DNA of 64,000 bases from Trogon surrucura (taxonomy: Eukaryota; Chordata; Aves; Trogoniformes; Trogonidae), in contig CM036617.1 in assembly GCA_020746105.1 (NCBI GenBank), forward strand, positions 162,076,912-162,140,911, read 5' to 3'. Below, piece after piece: positions 10,561 to 25,065 of the stretch. The translations under genes were made by a program, and so were the position numbers. Below the pieces are notes generated by a model. It did no database searches. It was not told where the DNA came from and saw only the letters and a list, made by a program, of their open reading frames with translations. Numbering within the stretch: the first letter of the stretch is position 1; every line of letters starts with the position of its first letter.

Positions 10561-13500
10561 GTAATGAACACTGATATGTTTTGCTGTTCATCTGCTTATG
10601 TAAAAATGTCACGGGAGAGGGGAACAGTGAGTGCATCGTGTTCTCAAGCAACCCATGTCACTTGTAAGGACCCTCTTCAGGCAGAAAGCTGAAGAATCAT
10701 CTTTGAACCACAGAAGGACACACAGCAGCAATAAGTCACAGTCCTGCCATAGGGAAGGACCAGCACTCACTATTTCAGAAGAGGCAAGAGACTGTGATAG
10801 GTGGCAACCCGAAGCCCTGTAGTTAAACAGATGTCCAGGCACATGGGTTTGTGCTCTATTTCCCCTTTGCCTCTCTAATTCATTATAAGAGCCTGAAACT
10901 TAGTTTGCTGCTGGCATAAATGAATCAAATGCAGGACTGCACGGGAGGCTTACTGAAGGCTATGAAGAGACTGTGCCAGGCTTTTAATGCTGGAAGATGA
11001 AAGGGAAGCTGGTAGTTAGGGCAGCCACTTGCTCAGACTCTGGGAGACCAGGTTGGCTTCCCAGCACTCATCCATGCCCTATCTACACTGAGCCAAAGCC
11101 CTTGCAAGCCCCAGCCTCTGCTCTCTGTTTGTGAGCAGATGAAGCAGCTGTTCCTACCACACAGGAAAAGCAAGCTGCACGCTGCGAGCTGGCCTGATAC
11201 CCTGGCAAGGAGGCCAGAGAAGTGTGCGGGGTAGATAATGTTATATCACCAGCAAAAAGCAGCCAGAGGCAGGAAGCGATGTCTCTGCTGCCGTGTTTGT
11301 GTACCCTACCTGCAGGTTTTGCTGAGGGAGCCTGGCTCAAGCATGGGGCCCGGGAGTGGGAAGCATCTGTTTTCCTGTGTACATGCAAAGAAATTTTGGG
11401 ATCCCATAAACAACCCAAGTTTACTGCTAGCCTGGAAGAAACTGCTAGTAGTGACAGCGCTCAGCTCAAACCTCTCCCTTTCTCTTTGTTTCTTGGAAAC
11501 ATGAGCTCAGTTTTCTCGGTAAGGCTTGGCCTCAGCCCACACAGGGGTGACCAGCTGGTGCCAGAGCATGCTGGAGTCACAAGCCACTTGGTCTGGCCAT
11601 AATGTGTGGGGCTTGGGGTGAAACACAGGTCCAGACTCTGAATGTGTGGCAACCTTGCTGGGAAAGCTGCAGCTCTGGGGAAACTCTGGTGCATGGTTTG
11701 CGAGGAATCTGCTTCTGCCATTGAAATCTCACCAAATTTCCATGTACATGAACCCGCCTTACAGAAGAACCAACGAGAGGGAGTGGCTCTTAGCTGCATT
11801 TTGTAATATGACAATGGAGTCCCCTTAGTCTGTACTGAAGTTAAGTGGAATTGAAAGCTCTCAGGAGTCCACAGAACTAAAGCATCCAGAGTCCATGGCC
11901 ACCCGATAATGTAGCTAGGAAGCCGTTGCTGAGGTGTTGGAAATAGGCTGAACTCCACTGGAGCCAGTGGGGATACTTCCAGCTTCCCCAAGAATTTTGT
12001 TGAGCCTCAAGTCCCATTTCTGTTGCTAATAAGGTAGCCAGTCAGCATACTTGGCAAACATCCAGGTGGATAGGGAAACCGAAGGAAGGGAGACTATATT
12101 ATACATGCGACTATGAGGCAATTAACACACATACATGGTGAGAAGTTCTGGGGGTGGCCACAGCCGTCACAGGGGCAGACCCCTGAGATGAGTATTTACA
12201 TGTACTTAGTCTTAGATTTCCTGGAAAAAAAGATGCTTATAATCAAAGGATAGCACTTGGGCTAAATAAGAAAAGCGTGTTTCTACTGAAAGCACGCAAA
12301 GAAATATGTCTGTCTTTCCATGTGTTTGTTTATGTGTTGCAAGGTCTCTTTCTTCTTGGAAAAATAGGGAAAACTGCTTTGACTTTGGCTGGTAGAGGTG
12401 ATGTCTGCAGGTTTTGGGATGGGACTGTAGCACTGCAGCCAGCCCAGCAATCAGACACAAGGTGTTAGTTCATATGCATAACTCGACCCTTTGAATTAAA
12501 ATCCTGCAAATGTATTCCCGGATGTTGTCACACTAAAACCTTGAGATGGCAAAGTTTACATATGTGTCTAAAACTTGGTTTATGAAGGTACCTGTTTAGA
12601 GTCAAGCAGGAGTTTGAATCCTGAACTAGGAACTTGGTGAGGCTGTTTTTGGTAGGAGTGAAGGGAGAGACATGAAATTATTTCCAACTTACAACACTGG
12701 TGGCCCAAAGTGTATCATTCTAGCCACTGATTTTAAGGGCTCTGCTTTGTGTGTAGTGTCACTGCTAAGATCACTTTGCAGTTAATCAGTATTTTGGCAC
12801 TGGTGTGTAAAAGTGAGTGCTGGTATGCATACATTAGCCTCCATTTGAAAACACGTGGCTGTAAACTGTGACACTTTCCCCTTTGTTTAGTTATTGCTGG
12901 TGGAGCAGTAGAGCAGAGTTGGATCTAAACTGATCTGAAGAATTTTAGATGAAACCCAATGTACTCCTTAAATACAATGCTTTCCACTCTGTTTCACTGA
13001 GGCCCTCAAGAGACATGCTGATCCTAAGTCTGTGATTTTGTGTACTGTCCTGTAGTCCCTAAACAATGCAGAATGTATCTTTTGACTTCCTTCTGCCATG
13101 TCGAGCTTTGTTCATTAGTTCACATTATCCATCTCATCTTATATAATGCACTTCCAGTTTCCAGCATTATTCTTTCTTCTGCAAAGCTTTTCCAGTCAAT
13201 GATAAAATGAATAGTCCAGGGCACAATGACATCATGGATAATATTAGCAAGGATTTGGGGAGACAGGAGATTGAGAGGTTAAAACTTAGGTCTCCTCACA
13301 CCAGTATTGCATTACTATAGTGTTGAGTGTTTTCAATCACGACAGATTTTTGCTTCACTCTTCCCGCAGAAGCAATACTGTGAATTTTTCAAGCTTTTAT
13401 ACTCTAAAACTGACTTTTATGTTTATTTAGCTGCCTTTACTTACATGATGACAAAGTCTGTTCTGGGTGGGTACCTGATGGATTGTGGGAATGTTGTTCA

Positions 13501-16500
13501 TGCACTTAAAGAGCTAAATGTTGAAAGTAATGTGTATGGCAGTTGCCTGCTGTCAATTAAGTTGGAAGAACAGTGAATATGTATAATTTCCCGTAAAAGC
13601 AAGCAAGCTGATTCAAACCTACAGGAAAGTAATGATGTCATAACATGATGTCATTGTGTTTATGGAACTGTCTTACTGAAAATCTGAGCTGAAGATCAGC
13701 ACTGTTTGCATGCCAGCCTTGCCAGGCACGACAAAGTTGGGGCTGTGTAGTGCAATACGGAGGAGAAGCAGTAATGCTCCCTGTTATTCACTGGCTCATG
13801 ATCTGATGTAATCACCAACTGCATGCAGGATGGCTCAGTCATTAATACTGGATTAATACTGTGGCCCCGTGGGAGTTTGTGGTGGCCAGTGTCTATGACA
13901 GACAAGTCCCTCCGCTCTGCTGTTTATCAGATCTAAAATAGCATAAGAAACAAGAAACCATGGGAGAACACGCTGAACAAAACTTGCCAGCATTAACATC
14001 CGTGCTCTATTAAAGACGTGATACGGATTCCTTTAAAATGCATACATGTGTATTCATTACTGTATTATGATTATAGCACAATGAAGAAAAAATCATTAGC
14101 TGGGGAAAGAGGGCCTATGCTTCCAAACTGGCTGAAGTAAATCCTGAGGAGGAGTAACCATACTCAGGGGTCTCCAGAGAAAGGAGGAGGTAGGGGTTAC
14201 GATGAGAAAAGTGATGAGGTAGTTGTGACAGGAGGAGTTCGATAACAGCTGGATCAGAACAGCATTGTACAAGATAGCACCTGTTGATAGATGGGATGGT
14301 AGCTGGAATACGACTGCGCTCCTTCTAGCAAGAGAGGAGACAGCATAGCATTTTGATGATGGGTTAAGTTTTACAGAGCTTTACTGAGTGCCATGGACAA
14401 GGTGGATGATTTAGTCATCCAGCAGTCTTTAAGGGAGGCTTGTGAAATCAGATGGGAATAAATTAACACACTTGATGCAAAGCACTGTGAGGGCAGAGGC
14501 CAAAGTTTTAGCAAGGAAGTTTTGGAGGCGGCAGAAAGAAGAGGCAACAATGAGGCTGCTGATTACAAGGTTTCATGGGAGAGAAAGTATTCAATAATTT
14601 GAAAAAGACTTCATTGGTTGGATATTTGTGATAGCAATGGGATGACCATGAATGAGTGCAAAGCAAAGGGTTAGATTTAAGATGCTTAAGATAGATGGAC
14701 TTTTCATTTCATTTAGTGTTGGAGCTGAAGCCTCCAGCTTCAGATAAGAATGAACACACTGAGTAACTAGATGGAGATATCACATCAATCAATTTGTGCT
14801 ACTAACTGAATTCATCGGTGCCTTAGCATGTGAAGATCCTTCAGGGTGGTAATAATTATCCTTTGATTCTATCATTGCTTTTTAAAAGCACAACACACGC
14901 ACAAAAAAAAAGAAAACCCAACAGCAACATGACTTAGTCCCCACATCCTTGAGTAAACAAACCACAAACCAATGTTTCAGGGTTCTTAACACTTGCTGTG
15001 GTTAGAACAGGTCACGGAAGTGAGTGGAAAAGGTTAAGCATGAAGTTGAACTTTTCGTCATTAATTCTGTATCTAATATTACTTTACTTCTCCTTTATCT
15101 GAGACAGGATGCTTTTCAGGTTCACAGTAGTCCCCCTCAGGAGGATAAGAGTGTGAGGATTTGATATTATTCTCATTCCCTTGGAGCTTCACCTGTGAAA
15201 ATTATATGAACATACCCAGACAAGCAGATGCTCATCAAAAAAAGAATATAGTATGTTATTCATACACATATCTAGCAGTACTGGTCAATAAGTGTCCATT
15301 ACCACACAATAAAATACAGGCAAGTTTTTTTAAGGTCATCATGAGTATATAGAACAGCTTAATTTCCTAATGTGTGGTGTTCACTTAGCCAGTATTTTGC
15401 AGTGTTGCCTTTAGGGAAGCCTCTTGTCTCCTCTTGTTTGCTAAGAGAGTGAATACATTCCCCCAAGTCTTATGCTGAAAAACGATTTAATTATTTTTTT
15501 TGTGGGATGCACTGGAAGAGAAGAAGAAACGCTTGAGTTTCCTTTTCCCATGACCTGAATTTAGTGCCTTTTGCTGTGTTTTCCTGTAAATGGAAGATTC
15601 CGGTTCCCCAGGTAAACACATTACAGAGGAAGAGATAGTGAACACCAATTATTGACAGGATGGGGAACTCTCTAGGAACTTTTGTTGCATTGCCTTTGGA
15701 AAAACCGTAGCACTTAAGTTGTAGTAGAAGATACAGAAAAGAGACATGGGGAGGAAAATGCTTTTTGAAGTTATACTGCAGTCTTCAAAAATGTTTCTCT
15801 TCCAAAAACCCATAACGTTCACAAGATGCTGGGCAACAGAGCTCTCTCTTCACTTGGAAGGCTTGGCTGTCCCTTTTTGGGGGCAAACTGAATTCTCATT
15901 GATTTCAAAGTGAGGAGCATGGGGTTTCTTTGGAAAGAACAAAACTTCCCTGATCTTCACAGTGGAGAACAACCTTCAGCAACCAGCACCATGAAAGTAA
16001 TTAGGTCTCACCAAAGTCAGTCATTCCCCTGTTACTGCTGTCTCTAACCTCACCATGCAGTCTGCTTCAGGTGCAGTCTCCAAAGGGCAAAGTCAATACA
16101 ATTCTCAACTCAACTTTTACACGAAGTGGACTCACGTGCCCTGACTGCAAAGCTGGGGAGAATCTCACACAACTCCAAGGGCTTGGTCCTGATTTCATAA
16201 CCTTCTGAAACACGTTTGAGAATGGTGCAGTTATGTCAGAGTAGAATGACAAGTGGGTGCTGGGCTTATTAGTACATTAATCGAGACATACTCTGACTGA
16301 CACAGAAATGGCTCTGATGTTTTATTGTGAGTCTCATGCTGTTGTAACTGTGCCAATGACCCTGCGCGGTCTTGGCTGACATTGCCATGTTAGATGCTGG
16401 CAGGAAGAGGGCCACAAGCAATGAGCCATGGAAGCTGCCTGGTACAGGCAACGGTATACCACGGTCCACTGGAACATTTGAAATACCCTCTGGGCTCCTG

Positions 16501-17979
16501 AAAACTGTTGAGCAACAGACCACTGCCTCTTTCCTCCTTGCCATTCTTCAGCACCCAGAGCTACAGAAATAGCAGCACAGAGAACCAGGCAGTCGCCGTT
16601 GGACTTTTTTGAAAGATCCTTGTTATACTTTTTACAAAGCACAGCGAGTAATCTTAATTAATGCTCCAGTGCATAAGTGAGTCTGGACATAAAGAGGAAT
16701 GAAGAATGTAGGAAGTGCCACCCCACAGCTGACATCTCAGGTTACGTCTATGCCAGTAAATAAGAGCAATGACATAGTGAAGACAACAGTCCCGAGAGTT
16801 ACCTATACTGTTAAATTGTTAGACTGATCTCTGGCATATTCTGGCTCAAGCCAAGTAGCCTTTTCCTAAATAATTTCCAAACACAATGTGGGAACGAGCA
16901 TAAGGCTGCAGCCATACCCTGTAGGATATGCTGGAGGCTAAGAGGGTTTGATTGTGTACCGGGGGTTGGACCATGCCAGAGTTGTGGGAGAATGGGCCTG
17001 GCAGTATGGTTTGCTACTGTTAATGTAGTCTCAGCCTATCTCACAGGGTTGATTTGAGGAGTAGTTTTTATCTCACGTTATGCCCTATCGTTGTATGCTC
17101 TCACATTGGTGTTTTATTTCGGTCGTACAGATCTACAGGTCTACCACATGCAGCCATACGTTATACCATTCTCCTATGATCATTCCCACTGACTACCTTT
17201 TTCAGGCTGAAATCACAGTGTATTCATTTTTCACCTACATCCACAGGTATTTCCACCACACTTCTTTCACCCACTGACCTGGAAAGTCAGGTATTACCTG
17301 ACACAAGAAACATTTATGCTCTGGGCCTAGTTTGTCCTATTTTACAGCCAGATCTTATTTTCAGCATTTTGAGCCCTTAGGCTCACACAGGAATTCAAAT
17401 ACCTAACTGATATGGCCTGGCAGTGAGGTACACATACCATACTTTTTGTGCTCCGGGACATAACTGTGGGGAGTAAGTGCTTCCAAAGCCCTATTCCATG
17501 GATATACCTCCTCCATGGGCTGCACATGGAGTAGAACACTGACAGCAGCTCTTCTGAACCCTGAAGTTGTTGTGGTATCTTTTGTAGACACCTAGAGCAG
17601 ATGGGGGCAAAGTATGAGCCTTGTTCTTCCTACATCCTCATTCTTGTGCTTCATATTTGTAAGTTTCTTTCTCCAGATAAAAATCTTCTATGTTTATCCA
17701 GACTAATTTTTGACTCAAGTCAGAGACACTGAGAACATGAAAGGCAGCCATTGTATCCTATGATTGAATTAGCTCTGTGTCTCTTGAGATTTCTTGGGAA
17801 CTTTCAAATTACATGTTTTTGGTAGAAGCCAAAAACTGTAGGAAGGGCTCTATTTCATCATCTCTCCAAATTCAGCAGTTGCTTTGTGAAGAAAACGAGG
17901 TCCCAAAGAGCAAACTTCATATTTTCAAAATTGTAAGTATCATGTTTCAGTGACTGTGTGAATGAGAACTAATTAACTT

Positions 17980-17981
<2 letters not shown>
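10561..17981. other. No gene recognised in about 7.4 kb
   Basis: The longest non-repetitive open frame in the window (176 codons, minus strand, 11461-11991) lies here. Its product is cysteine-, serine- and proline-rich without a recognisable domain, and it overlaps equally open plus-strand frames, so I do not call it. A segment near 11950-11975 ('tgaactccactggagccagt') resembles the 'tgaactccattgaagtcagt' core of old amniote interspersed repeats. The stretch 14160-14600 is purine-rich on the plus strand and may be a decayed repeat I cannot name. Confidence 0.4.

Positions 17982-18007
<26 letters not shown>
17982..18007. repeat. T26 homopolymer run
   Basis: Twenty-six consecutive T. Read on the minus strand it is an A26 tail, with an AATAAA about 60 bp upstream (plus-strand 18069-18074). 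I see no gene-like body beyond it, and the spacing is longer than usual for a processed transcript tail. Confidence 0.95.
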
Positions 18008-18012
<5 letters not shown>

Positions 18013-21000
18013 CAAAGGGGAAATGTGATGCTTTCAGGCTGTAAAAGGCAAGCTTTTCTGACATGCATTTTATTTCTTCATGTTTCCTTCTTGAGGCTTT
18101 TTCAGATTCTGATTTTGGATTAGGGAAATAATCTGAAACCTTGAAACCTTTTGAAAACTTTTTCCTACCTAGGCTTTAAGGGCATGAGCCCACCATGGCA
18201 CCACATGGCTATTTGTCTCCCTCTTGTGGCTTATTCCATGAGATAAGATCCTGCTCCACCTGTTTGCTAAAGCCATTAGAGCTTCTAATGAAGTGGAAAA
18301 AGCATATTCAGCGGGTGTCCTGTGGGACTATCCTATATGCAAACTTTGTGACCTCAGTGCTGAACAATAATCTAGTTTGCCATTGGGAGTCCATACCAGT
18401 AGGGAAGTCGAGCAGGCTCCACACCAGGACACAGGCAGAGTTATTTTCAGCTGGGACTGTTTACATCTTTTCCAGCTGTATCGAGAAAGGGGCCCCTGGA
18501 GTGAATGCGTTCAGAGGAAGACAGAAGAAACCACTGTGTGGATCAGGTTTTTTCATCTCACAACCACCACCTCGGTCAGCGGCGTTTTTCCCCTGCTGAG
18601 CACACACATCGATGTACCGCAGGCAGTAGCGGCCAGGAATGGCAAGCAGCAGGAAGCAGAGAAATTCCTTTTGGAGTAACACATAGACCCTCTTCTTTAG
18701 CTTGGGAAAGCCTGAAGTGGCAAAGGATGCTGTGGTCTCTGTAAGCCCACTCCTTCTGTTTTGTCTAGAGAGAAAAAGTTCGCCCTTTACTGGAAAAAGA
18801 GGTGGAGACCTAAGCTGATTTCATCTATGAGGCAATATCTCCACTTCTCTGGGATAAATGAGACAAATATGAATGAGCTGGTCCACACCCAGTACAGGAA
18901 GGTAATTGTTTCTTTCCCAGGCACATTACTGAGGCTGTCATGGGATCCAGGTAGGATTTTGGAATGTGGGAAGAAACCTGCACGGAGGTAAATGCGAATG
19001 TACTCGAAAGAAGGGTATTGGGCTCACTACGGGAGCTCATGCCTGGCACTCTGGCTGGATGTAGCACCAGGCACAGGGGCTGAGGCAAGAAGAGCAGAGG
19101 AACCACTCGCCTGTGCTGCCTGTCGTCACCAAATACACTGTCCTGCCTTTGCTGCATGAGCATTGTGCTTGTGCACAGGCAAAGCCTGAGACTAGTCTGG
19201 GAAGACGGGTACTTGTTTCCTTCTTACAGTACTATCTCTTTTCTTCCCATCAGACCTCATGCCATTAAATTATTTTCCAAAACTGGTTGCTGAAGTCTTT
19301 TAGAGTGATCCTGGCTTTATGGAGGTAGTCCCAGCACTTCAGAAATGCAACAGCCGAGCTCCTCTGAGAGCTTCTGTGCTGCACAAATATACAAAATATA
19401 CAGACCAAACTTCAGGATAATGGGAGTTCCTTTTGGACTACAACAACAAAATCTTTGCACTGACAAAAAAATTTGCTTTCTTAAAGAAGCTAAATCATAC
19501 CTTAATCTCTTTAGGACTACTCAAAACCTGTAAGATAAAATTTAGTCTCAAGTGGGATAACCTAGCTGGGCTTTTCACTTTTTCTTCGTTTGGTTTCTTA
19601 AATTCTGAAATCAAAGAGTTTTGAATACATTTACTCTTGCAGGCTTCTCAACTGATGGTTTTCACCTGTCAGTTGTGGGTGGGACAATGAATATTTTCAA
19701 AACTTCCTGTGAAGAGGTGGCTCGGCTAATTCCATGCTCAGAGAGTAGCAGGTGTCCAGGCAGTGCATCTGCGCGCTTTTGGACTTCAGTAGCAAGAATC
19801 CCTAATACTGGACCTGGAGGACAGAGTATTATTTCATATGCATTTTGTAGACAGCCCTAATTAGCTAAATTAGTTTGTCTGCATCAGAAGTGTAGAGAAG
19901 TGCATACTGGATTTGTCTCTAATTGTGGCATTGCTGTGGTGATGGCTTGCAGACTTTTTTTTTTTTAACTTTCTCATTAGTACTTAGCTTTAGGCATTGT
20001 GAGAAACCACAACCTCCAAAAGCTCCCCCTCCTGTCCTCTTAATTTTGACTCACAAGGTTTTAATAGATGAACAGAAAGCAAAGAAATCCTTTGGTTCTC
20101 ATACCATTCAGCAAACCTCCGGCTGGCATTGGCATTGTTTGGGAACCCTTGTGGGGATGAAAGCAAACTCTGTACAGATGTGGCCTCTTCTGAGACTGCT
20201 CTTTGAGGCCTGTTGATTCTCAGAACAAAAAGCACGTGAGGAGGGTGACTGGCAGGGGATTTCCATGGAGCGCTCTAAGGGAAGTTATTTAAAACTGATC
20301 CTGCACCACACAGGGCTAGCGATAGCCCTTAGTGGGAGGGGTTCCCAAAAGCATGAACGCTGCTGTGACTCTTTGTACGCAGGGAAATCTTCTGTAACCT
20401 CGGTGGGACTGGAGCTGGCACGTCCGCTCCACACAGAGATTTACTGCGTAGAGATCATCTGGGCCAACAGGCTCATGAAGCTCATCATGATGCAGGCTCA
20501 GGAGTTTGGAAGTGTGAAATGTAGAGCTGGATGAATGTGTCAAAAAAGCCACATGTAGATGGCTTATGCAGGGACACCTAAGGTGTTTTTGTTTCCAGAC
20601 TTTTCTAGGGAGGAAGAGGAGTGTTAGCATACATGGAACTATCTGCTGTGCATTTCTGGACCTTGGTCTCCACCTGTGAGAAGCTAATGGTGTGAAGTCA
20701 TCTGGCTGGGTATCTCTGTGCCTGCCATGAAGACATGCTCATGGAGCACTTATGACATATCTTGTCTTTTCTTTTTAAACCCTCACGTAGAGAATTTATG
20801 AGGCGTGATATGCAAGCCCTGACCCATGAAAGGATTAACCAGCTCTCAGAAACTGGGAGTAGTAAATAGGGTCCCTCCTGAAACAAATCCCACAGTGAGC
20901 ATGACTGCTGATCATGTCGAAACTTTGGATGGTAAAAGTGTAACCGGGGCAGGAAATCTGATTACATCCATCAATCCAGCCATCTCACGTCATGGGGCTA

Positions 21001-23228
21001 ATGCTATCCTGAACTCATCCCTATGGCAGCGTGGCACCTCACACGTAAAGATTGTAGTCCTGGCCGCACTAAAGGCAATGGGAGTTAGATCATTCATTTC
21101 GATGAGGCTATGGTTTCTTTTGCAATGTCTGGTAAAGAATGTTTATCTCAAAGTTCCTCTCCCATCCTGAGGTATTTTCACTGTTCTATTGCTTGATGAT
21201 GTAACTTTTAAGCAATCCCGTGGGGATGGCTTTTCGTGCTTGAAGTTGAGGTTGACCAAGGGTAGGAGGGCAGCTGAGAGGCTGTGGTCGCGGTCACTCA
21301 GCTTATGACACCAGGTCCTAGGGGGACAGGGACCAAAGCTGCCTTGAGGCATCGCTGTGGCAGGGAGAAGCAAGCTCTTCCAGGAACTTGGAGCAGTGCT
21401 GGGAAAGCTCGGAGAAAAGGGAAGCAGCTGACCCCTTCTTCCCTCTTGTCTCTTCGCACACATCTGTGAGATCTCAGATGAGAGCATTAAGTAAGGGCTG
21501 GATCTCTTCCCTCTAGGGGGGCACATCTCCATACACACTAGCGCTGGCCCATGACCATGAGCCTCATTCGCCCTGAAGTTTCTGGGTTGCCAAGGTAATG
21601 CTAAGAGACACAAATCAATTCTATATGTGATTTCATTCTTTTATGCCATAAGCTAATTGCTTCCTTGTACCACAATATGTTCCAGCTGTTGGTCTTTATC
21701 TGTTTCTGGATTTCTTCTGTCACTCTGGTGCATGGGTAATTTAGAAATGGTTCCCACATTTCCTCTTTTATTTCAAAAGGAGCAAGAAAACAAAAACACT
21801 CACAAGGAAAATCTCCTTGCTTCCAACTGTATTCCTCCATGTGAGAGTCTCTAAGATCAAATTCCCTAAAACACTACCTATCAAAAGGCTTACTTTGCAT
21901 TTGTTGATATAGAGCAGAGCTTTGCCCTTGATGATGCTGCACACATAGAAGCCCAGACAGAACTGAGACAAGCTAAGGTATGCAGTATGTGATGAACCCA
22001 GCTTTAACTTTAAATGTGGTGAGTCTACTTCTTCAAGCTTATAAAGACTGCCCTGGCTTGGGAGTGAGTGAGAATGAAGACCCTTTAGTTTGTTTGTAAA
22101 ATCTGACATCATCCTGCTGTGTTCCCACCAAGAGATGACAGTAATTGTACTGAATTCACTTTCTAAGATCCACCGGGCTGTTTCAAGAGGTGATTAGGTG
22201 GTACACAGGACTAGACAGACAGCCAAAGATCAGATTTTTAGAGCTGTAATTTGTGTGAGAGGTGAATTAAACAGGTTCTTCTTCTCCAAGCACAGCCTTA
22301 AAACATTTCCCAACACCCAAAAGCAAGATTACAATTAACGTACTTTCAAGATAGAAAGTAGCATATCAGTTTTAATTATTTTCAGTTGCAAATATGTTAT
22401 GAAAAAAAGAGAAGAGGTACAAGGAGTTGCCCAGAGAGGTGGGTGAACTTGGCAGTGAGATTCAAAGCTGACCTTTTCAGGAGCTGTATTAATCACTGGC
22501 TAAGCTAACATCTGACTTCTAACTTCAACAGAAGACAGGCTGCTGAGTTTATGGAAAGAGTGAGGGAGAATTTTTCAGTGAATCAGGAAAGAGAAATGAG
22601 AATGGAAATGGCCGTATGGGATAGGTGTGAATTGCAAGTGAGCTGACTAAATAGGATGAAGCAGAGGCTATTTTCTTTAATTCAGGTGTGAGTGTTATGG
22701 GAAGCAGATGCCCATGGACACCCTGATGCTTGGTTCTTATGGCTCTCCTTTGCTTACAGCTTATTGATGGGAACCAGAGGCATGAAGAATTAAACACCCA
22801 GGTGCAAACTGAACCAGCTCTGAACTTCAGTGACCTCTATTTCAGGCTCATTAGTCTGATCTGTCTTGGGAATGTCAGCTGGTGGCTAGAACTTTTCTCC
22901 CAAGGAATAGCCAGTGAGAGAGGTCTATTGCATGACCATGTTGTTCATGAGCAGGAGGTGTTGCATCATGCAGCTTACAGTGCTCTTGGGCAAATGTATC
23001 CAGCAATGAGCAGAGAAGATTTAAACTGTGCACTAAATTTTTATAATGAGTGGGGTTTATGCTGGCTCCAGATGACATTAAGGAAGCTTAGTGCTACTGC
23101 TATCCTCGCCAATTCCTCTCTGTGAACATCATCAGAAAAGCCTGTGGGGAATGGGCACTTTGGCCCTTTGGGTCATGCTTGGGTCATGGGCCTTGCTGCC
23201 AGATTGGCTGTGGGAACTGTGCCATTTA
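18008..23228. other. No gene recognised; possible repeat scraps
   Basis: Several open frames of 100-156 codons overlap on opposite strands (for example 21143-21613 minus and 22730-23125 plus). None shows a domain or splice context. Near 21068-21112 the text 'caatgggagttagatcattcatttcgatg' resembles the 'caatgggagtta...acttcaatg' theme of old amniote palindromic repeats. Near 22420-22505 a weak MIR-antisense resemblance is possible. Confidence 0.4.
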
Positions 23229-23510
23229 AAGTTACAAGTGATAGGACGAGAGGAAACGGCCTCAAGTTTCACCAAGGGAAGTTTAGGTTGGACATCAGGA
23301 AGAATTTCTTTACTGCAAGTGTTATTAGGCATTGGAATGGGTTGCCCAGGGCAATGATGTGGTCCCAATCCCTGGAGATATTTAAGAGTCATGCAGACAT
23401 AGTACTTAGGGATATGGTTTACTCGAGGACTTGTCAGTGTTAGGTTTATGATTGGATTTAATGATCTTAAAGGTCTTTTCCACCTAGGCAGTTCTGTGTT
23501 CTGTGATTTA
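23229..23510 (+). mobile_element. CR1 LINE 3' fragment
   Basis: This 5'-truncated CR1 retroposon begins in the 3' part of ORF2. The plus-strand frame at 23144-23443 shows the characteristic CR1 Pol C-terminal string '[10 protein letters not shown]' and, about 30 residues on, 'HWNGLPRA'. The untranslated part follows, with 'cttaaaggtcttttccacct', and the element closes with a degenerate 8-bp-type tail around 'ttctgtgttctgtga'. CR1 is a non-LTR retrotransposon copied by target-primed reverse transcription, which usually leaves 5'-truncated copies like this one. It is too short to encode a working enzyme. Confidence 0.92.
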
Positions 23511-24934
23511 GTGGAAGTCTATTTGGAGCATGGGCCTCAAACTGGTATGTGTGCTGGCAGCAGTGCAAGGCCAGGACCCTTCCTCTTCTGTGACACAACA
23601 GCCCAAGCCCAGCTGGCCAGGCGGTCAAAGCACTGGCACCCTGAGCTCAGGTAGTGAACCTCACCTTAGATGTGTCTCATTACATTTGGAAAGGATGGTA
23701 CAATGCATGTCAAATGAAGAAAGGTGTTTTATGCTGATAGAGGTGTGCCTACATTGGGACTTTGTGCAGGCAGAAAAATTGTAGGGCTGACCTGGCCTTT
23801 ACAGTGCTCTGGGGCAGACACAGGCAGCAGGAAGGGAGGAAGACCCACAGACTGTGGTCTTTTGTAGCAAGTGGCTTATACTGACTGTAGATGACATTGA
23901 AACGAGCTCTGTCTGAATGCTGTCACGTAATAAAATAACAGCCTAATCCCATCACACATTACCTCTGCTCACCCTCTTTATTGCAAGTATAGCCTGAGTT
24001 CTCAGATTTGGAGAAATAAGGGCTTAGATCTAGAGTTCAATAGACTTGGTTGGTTTGAGAAAATGATTCAGCTAAAGCCAGCATGGACTGAAAACAGAGG
24101 GCATCTCCTCTGGTAACAGCTACTCACTCCAGTGATGCCAGCTTAGAGCTGAGGTTCTGAATGTACTATGCATTGTACAAAACCATAAGGCAAACATCCC
24201 AGCAAAATATGACTGGTAAATAAAAAGGAAAGTAAATGTGCACAGGTGTAGTGGGAAGATGGTCAGCACAAATGAGTGTACATCAAGTTATGAAAGAAAA
24301 TCATCACTGCTCCTAAGTAGTTACCAGGCTCATCAGGGGTAGATCCTGCTAGCCCAGTGTAGCTTATTCTGAGACTGATTTATCTGACAGAGAGAGATGT
24401 GAGAAAATGTCACGGCGAAGCAGGTCCTTCAGCCGTTCACACGACACTGAGTTTTCCCAGGCGTGCCGGCCAAGCGTGCTCAAGCCAGAGTTTCTGTCTT
24501 ACATAACCCACAGACCCGGACCTGATCTGTAATAAAACTCTTGATGAGATTTCACACACTCCTTAGCTTAGATGAAGTTTAAGGGTGCAATGGAAGAACT
24601 AACATCTTCTTGAAGATGAGCTCTTAACTTCCAGAATAAAAGCCCAGGGTTTGGAAACCCAAGACCAGCATATTTCCACTGATGAAAACTCAGTTTTGAG
24701 CATGATCTGACAGAGCTCTGACTTATTGCCTGTCTGGGTGTGGTTGAAAGTATATTTGTTTGCAAATCCATGCATTGAGAAGGACTGGCAGAAGCATTTT
24801 TTTTTCTTGGAGACAAGATGACCTACTATTAATACATGCATTTATAAATTTAACTTAGAGTACACTATGCTGAATGCCGTGCAGAATATACCCTATTTCA
24901 AATACGTACAGTCAAAATAGGCATGACGAAGGAG
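23511..24934. other. No gene or repeat recognised
   Basis: Unique-looking sequence between the CR1 end and the MIR copy. No supported feature. Confidence 0.45.
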
Positions 24935-25065
24935 AACTATCTTTATTTTGGGAATAAAGAACTGAAACACTGAGAGATTAAGTGATCTGCCATGGATCAA
25001 ACAGGCAATCTGTGTCAGACCCAAGAATAAAATCCAGATCCCACTGAAGCAACCTAACCAGGAAC
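24935..25065 (-). repeat. MIR (CORE-SINE) copy, antisense
   Basis: The plus strand follows the antisense MIR plan over about 130 bp. It has 'ctttattttgggaataaaga', then 'actgaaacactgagagatta', 'agtgatctgcc', 'caaacaggcaatctgtgtcag', and finally 'aaaatccagatccc' with 'caacctaacc'. This corresponds to the region of MIR conserved across amniotes plus part of the tRNA-like head. It is an old non-coding retroposon. No target-site duplication is visible. Confidence 0.65.

Noticed and set aside
11461..11991. 176-codon minus-strand open frame, the longest without a microsatellite
   Set aside because: No recognisable domain, biased composition, and equally open overlapping plus-strand frames.
22730..23125. 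131-codon plus-strand frame before the CR1
   Set aside because: No family resemblance, no splice context, and an overlapping minus-strand frame.
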